DNA of 7,745 bases, taken from the NCBI GenBank assembly GCA_046756945.1, contig JBHHXI010000134.1:1-7745 (forward strand), given 5' to 3'. A model generated the notes under the pieces. The model did not search any database. It was not told the DNA's origin and saw nothing but the letters and a program-made list of their open reading frames with translations. Origin of the DNA: JACZQZ01 sp046756945 (lineage in GTDB: Bacteria > Pseudomonadota > Alphaproteobacteria > Rhodospirillales > 2-02-FULL-58-16). A program made the position numbers and the translations under genes. This document shows, piece by piece, positions 5,829 to 7,745 of this stretch. How positions within the stretch are numbered: the stretch's first letter is position 1; each line of letters opens with the position of its first letter.

Positions 5829-6097
5829 CGTCTTGACTTTCCTGCTATCTCGGTCCCGGGGCGGCAATTATGGCACAAACACGAATATCGGGGCGAATTA
5901 CAATGATACAAAGAGTTTCTCCATCACATTGAATAACAAGGACGTGATGGCCGCCTGCCCCCGGCGGCGGGACCGGGAGCCAAGGGGGGCGCCTGGCGCC
6001 GTTCCGGCAGGGGCCGCACGGGTCCGGGTTCCGGCACGATGGCGGTCCGGCGGCTTTCCTGTTTTGCCGCCCGGGATTGGGGTATAAGAAACGGCTC
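5829..6097. promoter_or_regulatory. Divergent intergenic region, msrP (-) and fzlA (+)
   Basis: The msrP-proximal part (about 5865-5945) is AT-rich and is the natural place for promoters; the rest is GC-rich. On the minus strand a possible msrP promoter is TTGTAT followed after 16 bases by GATATT (about 5883-5910), with 3 of 6 and 4 of 6 consensus matches, so it is weak. A dyad lies at 5921-5950 (separate entry). Near fzlA a GGCGGC (6049-6054) / GCCGCC (6066-6071) hairpin with an 11-base loop could form in the leader. A 9-base direct repeat, GTTCCGGCA, occurs at 6001 and 6028. Confidence 0.4.
5921..5950. promoter_or_regulatory. Dyad symmetry CCATCAC-N16-GTGATGG, possible operator
   Basis: A perfect 7-base inverted repeat at 5921-5927 and 5944-5950 surrounds 16 AT-rich bases. 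It lies between the divergent msrP and fzlA genes, 93 bases upstream of msrP's start. The spacing fits a dimeric regulator contacting two major grooves about two helical turns apart; it could also fold as a stem-loop. No known regulator motif is recognised, so an operator role is inference. Confidence 0.35.
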
Positions 6098-6766
6098 ATG
6101 CGGACGCTCTACCATTTTCCCCTGTCCCCCTTTTGCCGCAAGGTCCGGGTCGTTCTTCTCGAGAAGCGGATCGAAACGGAGTTGCACGTGGAAACCGTCT
6201 GGGAACGGCGCCAGGCGTTCGTCGCCCTCAACCCGGCCGGCGATGTCCCGGTGCTGGTGGAGCCCGACGGCACGGTCCTTTCGGGAAGCGGCGTCATCTG
6301 CGAGTACCTCGAGGAGACCCACGCCGAGCCGCCGCTCATCGGCCGCCAACCCCTGGAGCGGGCCGAGGTGCGGCGCCTGGTTTCCTGGTTCGACCACAAG
6401 TTCAATGCCGAGGTCACGGAAAACCTGGTCGGCGAAAAGGTGATGAAACGCCTGCGCGGGGAGCATGCGCCCGATTCCCGGGCCATCCGCGCCGGATACG
6501 CCAACATCCACACCCACCTGGACTACGTGGCCTATCTGAGCGAGCGGCGCAACTGGCTGGCCGGCGACCATCTTTCCCTCGCCGATGTCGCCGCCGCCGC
6601 CCATATTTCCGCGGTCGATTATCTGGGCGACGTGCCGTGGGAGGAGCACGAGGGGGCAAAGGAATGGTATGCGCGCGTCAAGTCGCGGCCCAGTTTCCGC
6701 CCCATCCTCGCCGATCATGTCTCCGGCGCCGTGCCGGCCGAGCATTACGCGGACCTGGATTTCTGA
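6098..6766 (+). CDS. fzlA: GST-like FtsZ-binding division protein, FzlA family
   Basis: In Caulobacter, FzlA is a GST-fold protein that binds FtsZ filaments and couples them to septal wall synthesis, without known transferase activity. This 222-residue protein has an N-terminal thioredoxin-like domain (about 1-75; SPFCRKVR at 10-17, NPAGDVPVLV with the cis-proline P51, SGSGVICEYLEE) and an all-helical C-terminal domain (about 88-205; SLADVAAAAHISAVDYLG). Traits pointing to FzlA rather than a metabolic GST are W35 in the VWERR segment, EVRRLVSWFDHKFNAEVTE, KSRPSFRPILAD, and the short tail HYADLDF at the very end, the region where FzlA contacts FtsZ. I chose the ATG at 6098 because the family starts there; the TTG at 6077 would add seven unsupported residues. 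No good ribosome binding site is visible. An ordinary GST-family enzyme remains possible. Confidence 0.8.
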   Translation: MRTLYHFPLSPFCRKVRVVLLEKRIETELHVETVWERRQAFVALNPAGDVPVLVEPDGTVLSGSGVICEYLEETHAEPPLIGRQPLERAEVRRLVSWFDHKFNAEVTENLVGEKVMKRLRGEHAPDSRAIRAGYANIHTHLDYVAYLSERRNWLAGDHLSLADVAAAAHISAVDYLGDVPWEEHEGAKEWYARVKSRPSFRPILADHVSGAVPAEHYADLDF

Positions 6767-6810
6767 CAGGGGCGCGGCGGCGCGGCGAAGAGAACCCCCT
6801 TAATAGCCCG
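6767..6810. other. Short convergent gap between fzlA and the TPR gene
   Basis: The 44 bases between the two stop codons are GC-rich, with a repeated GCGGC pattern. GGGG (6770-6773) could pair with CCCC near 6794, but no stem-loop followed by a T-run is visible in either direction, so I do not call a terminator. Confidence 0.4.
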
Positions 6811-7605
6811 TCAGGGAGCCTTCACGTCCATTTTTTCCAGATTGGCCTGGGCGGCCCGGGCGGCGGACGTTCCGGGGGCGACGTCCAGCACCTCGAGCCA
6901 GTCCCGCCGGGCGCCATCTTTGTCGCCCTTGAGACGGCGCACGATGCCGCGTTCGAGCAGCCCTTCGGGATGTTCCGCCTCGAGCGCCAGCGCCCGTTCC
7001 AGGTCCGCCGCCGCCAGGTCCAGGCTGGCCAGGTAGCGGTACGCGCTGGCCCGGAACACGAAAGCGTCGGCGCGCCCGGGCTCCAGTTCGATGGCGCGGT
7101 CCAGATCCTCCACGGCTTCCCGGTACAGTTTCATGGCGGCCCGCGCCGCGGCCCGGTCTGTGAGCAGGTCCGCGGCGTCCGGGTTGAGCTTGAGGGCCGC
7201 CGTGAGCGCGCTGTCGGCGCGCTCGGGCTTTCCGTCCAACAGCCACGCCTGGGCCGCCTGGGCCAGCAACTCCGCCCTGAGATGAGGCTTGGCCTTGATC
7301 TTCCGGGCCAGGGTTTCGAAACGCCGGCCGGCCTCGGCGTACTGCTTGAGGCCCAACAGGGCCGCCGCGACGCAGTGGCTGGCGGCGTCGCCGCCGCCCA
7401 TGTCGTGCCAGGCGAGGGCGGAATCGAAGGCTTCCTCGGCATCCCGCTGGACCAACGTCATGCAGGCGCGGTACTGGCGGGCATGGTCGATCTCCGCCGC
7501 CGGCGCGGCGGCGGGCGCCACGGCAAGATAGGCGCCGGCCAGGGCCGCCAGGGCAGGGGCCGCCAGGGCACGGGCCGGAAGGCGCAGGGACACGGCCGTG
7601 AACAC
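6811..7605 (-). CDS. Exported tetratricopeptide-repeat protein
   Basis: A 264-residue protein starting at the GTG at 7603-7605. The N-terminus is a Sec-type signal: basic residues R8 and R12, an Ala/Leu core, and a probable cut after the Ala-rich PAAAPAA stretch near 37-38, so the mature protein should be periplasmic. The rest is helical TPR units. After a degenerate N-terminal helix pair with two cysteines (C48 in YRACMTL and C78 in ASHCVAA, which might form a disulphide once exported), repeats run at about 77-105, 110-143, 146-177, 180-211 and 214-245, with typical residues such as KLNPDAADLLTDRAAA and AIELEPGRADAFVFRASA. TPRs bind partner proteins; the partner cannot be told from the sequence. 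It converges on fzlA with a 44-base gap and has its own leader, so it is probably transcribed alone or as the first gene. Confidence 0.9.
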   Translation of the reverse strand: MFTAVSLRLPARALAAPALAALAGAYLAVAPAAAPAAEIDHARQYRACMTLVQRDAEEAFDSALAWHDMGGGDAASHCVAAALLGLKQYAEAGRRFETLARKIKAKPHLRAELLAQAAQAWLLDGKPERADSALTAALKLNPDAADLLTDRAAARAAMKLYREAVEDLDRAIELEPGRADAFVFRASAYRYLASLDLAAADLERALALEAEHPEGLLERGIVRRLKGDKDGARRDWLEVLDVAPGTSAARAAQANLEKMDVKAP

Positions 7606-7610
7606 CGGTA

Positions 7611-7617
7611 CTCCCTT
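7611..7617 (-). promoter_or_regulatory. Ribosome binding site (AAGGGAG) that sets the TPR gene start
   Basis: On the minus strand AAGGGAG lies five bases before the GTG at 7605. This makes that GTG the likely start rather than the upstream in-frame TTG codons at 7626 and 7623, which lie upstream of the site. Confidence 0.8.
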
Positions 7618-7644
7618 GTACAACAACGCGTGCGGCCGATAGAC

Positions 7645-7663
7645 TCGGCGCAGCCCGCGCCGA
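7645..7663 (-). other. Hairpin in the leader of the TPR gene
   Basis: TCGGCGC and GCGCCGA form a perfect 7-base stem around a 5-base loop (GGGCT on the minus strand). It lies about 40 bases upstream of the GTG. No T-run follows on either strand, so it is not an intrinsic terminator. It may be mRNA leader structure or a DNA-binding palindrome. The rest of 7664-7745 shows no gene I can support. Confidence 0.45.
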
Positions 7664-7745
7664 TTGCAAGCCCCGAGGACCAGTGGCCTGTATCAGCTAA
7701 ATTGTACCCCTACGACGGCGTTGCGAGGTTTCCGGCTAGGAGCGC

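Noticed and set aside
5829..5867. N-terminal extension of msrP from a TTG at 5867
   Set aside because: The ATG at 5828 has a ribosome binding site and places the Tat motif at a normal distance. The extension (PPRDRDSRKVKT) has no role.
5947..6087. Possible 46-codon leader peptide upstream of fzlA with an AAGGA before its ATG
   Set aside because: The translation is an Arg/Pro/Ala/Gly-rich low-complexity string, third positions show no consistent coding bias, and a chance AAGGA is likely. It was not strong enough to list as a gene.
6077..6097. N-terminal extension of fzlA from a TTG at 6077
   Set aside because: The GST/FzlA fold begins at MRTLYHFPLS. The extra seven residues have no counterpart in the family.
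7664..7745. Promoter-like TACAAT on the minus strand near 7704-7709
   Set aside because: No -35 hexamer lies at a usable distance, so it is indistinguishable from chance.

Overview
The window is a stretch of a GC-rich (roughly 65-70% by eye) bacterial chromosome, most likely from an alphaproteobacterium of a Rhodospirillales-like group. The evidence is an FzlA-type GST-like division protein (an alphaproteobacterial family), a long proofreading PolA with a glycine/alanine-rich insert in its 3'-5' exonuclease domain, and an msrP-msrQ pair. There are no rRNA, tRNA or CRISPR features.

Layout. Positions 1-665 are an accessory patch of lower GC. It holds one intact minus-strand GxxExxY-family gene (250-630) and, beside it, a relic of a second copy (51-163) that lost its middle. 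Both copies lie between arrays of a 10-base motif (ACGGATAAAC and its complement ATCCGTGTTT) in opposite orientations, so the region reads as a tandemly duplicated cassette. From 817 the core genome begins: polA (817-3777, +), followed after 27 bases by a small unrecognised protein made of two copies of one fold (3805-4152, +). A GC-rich hairpin (4153-4172) separates this pair from the convergent operon msrP-msrQ (5828 to 4184, -), which encodes the periplasmic molybdoenzyme methionine-sulfoxide reductase and its haem membrane partner. Divergent from msrP, across a 269-base intergenic region with a dyad symmetry, is fzlA (6098-6766, +). The last gene is a convergent, secreted TPR protein (7605 to 6811, -), with a hairpin in its leader.

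How the genes relate. polA serves DNA repair and Okazaki-fragment maturation, MsrPQ repairs oxidised envelope proteins, and FzlA acts in FtsZ-driven constriction. They are neighbours, not one pathway. The parts least explained by standard annotation are the duplicated repeat-bounded GxxExxY cassette, a sharply AT-rich patch inside polA (about 1591-1890, 35% G+C at its core) in the linker between its 5'-nuclease and proofreading domains, and the internally duplicated 115-residue protein. I see no complete new defence or mobile system beyond the GxxExxY cassette, which is the best candidate for an under-described element.
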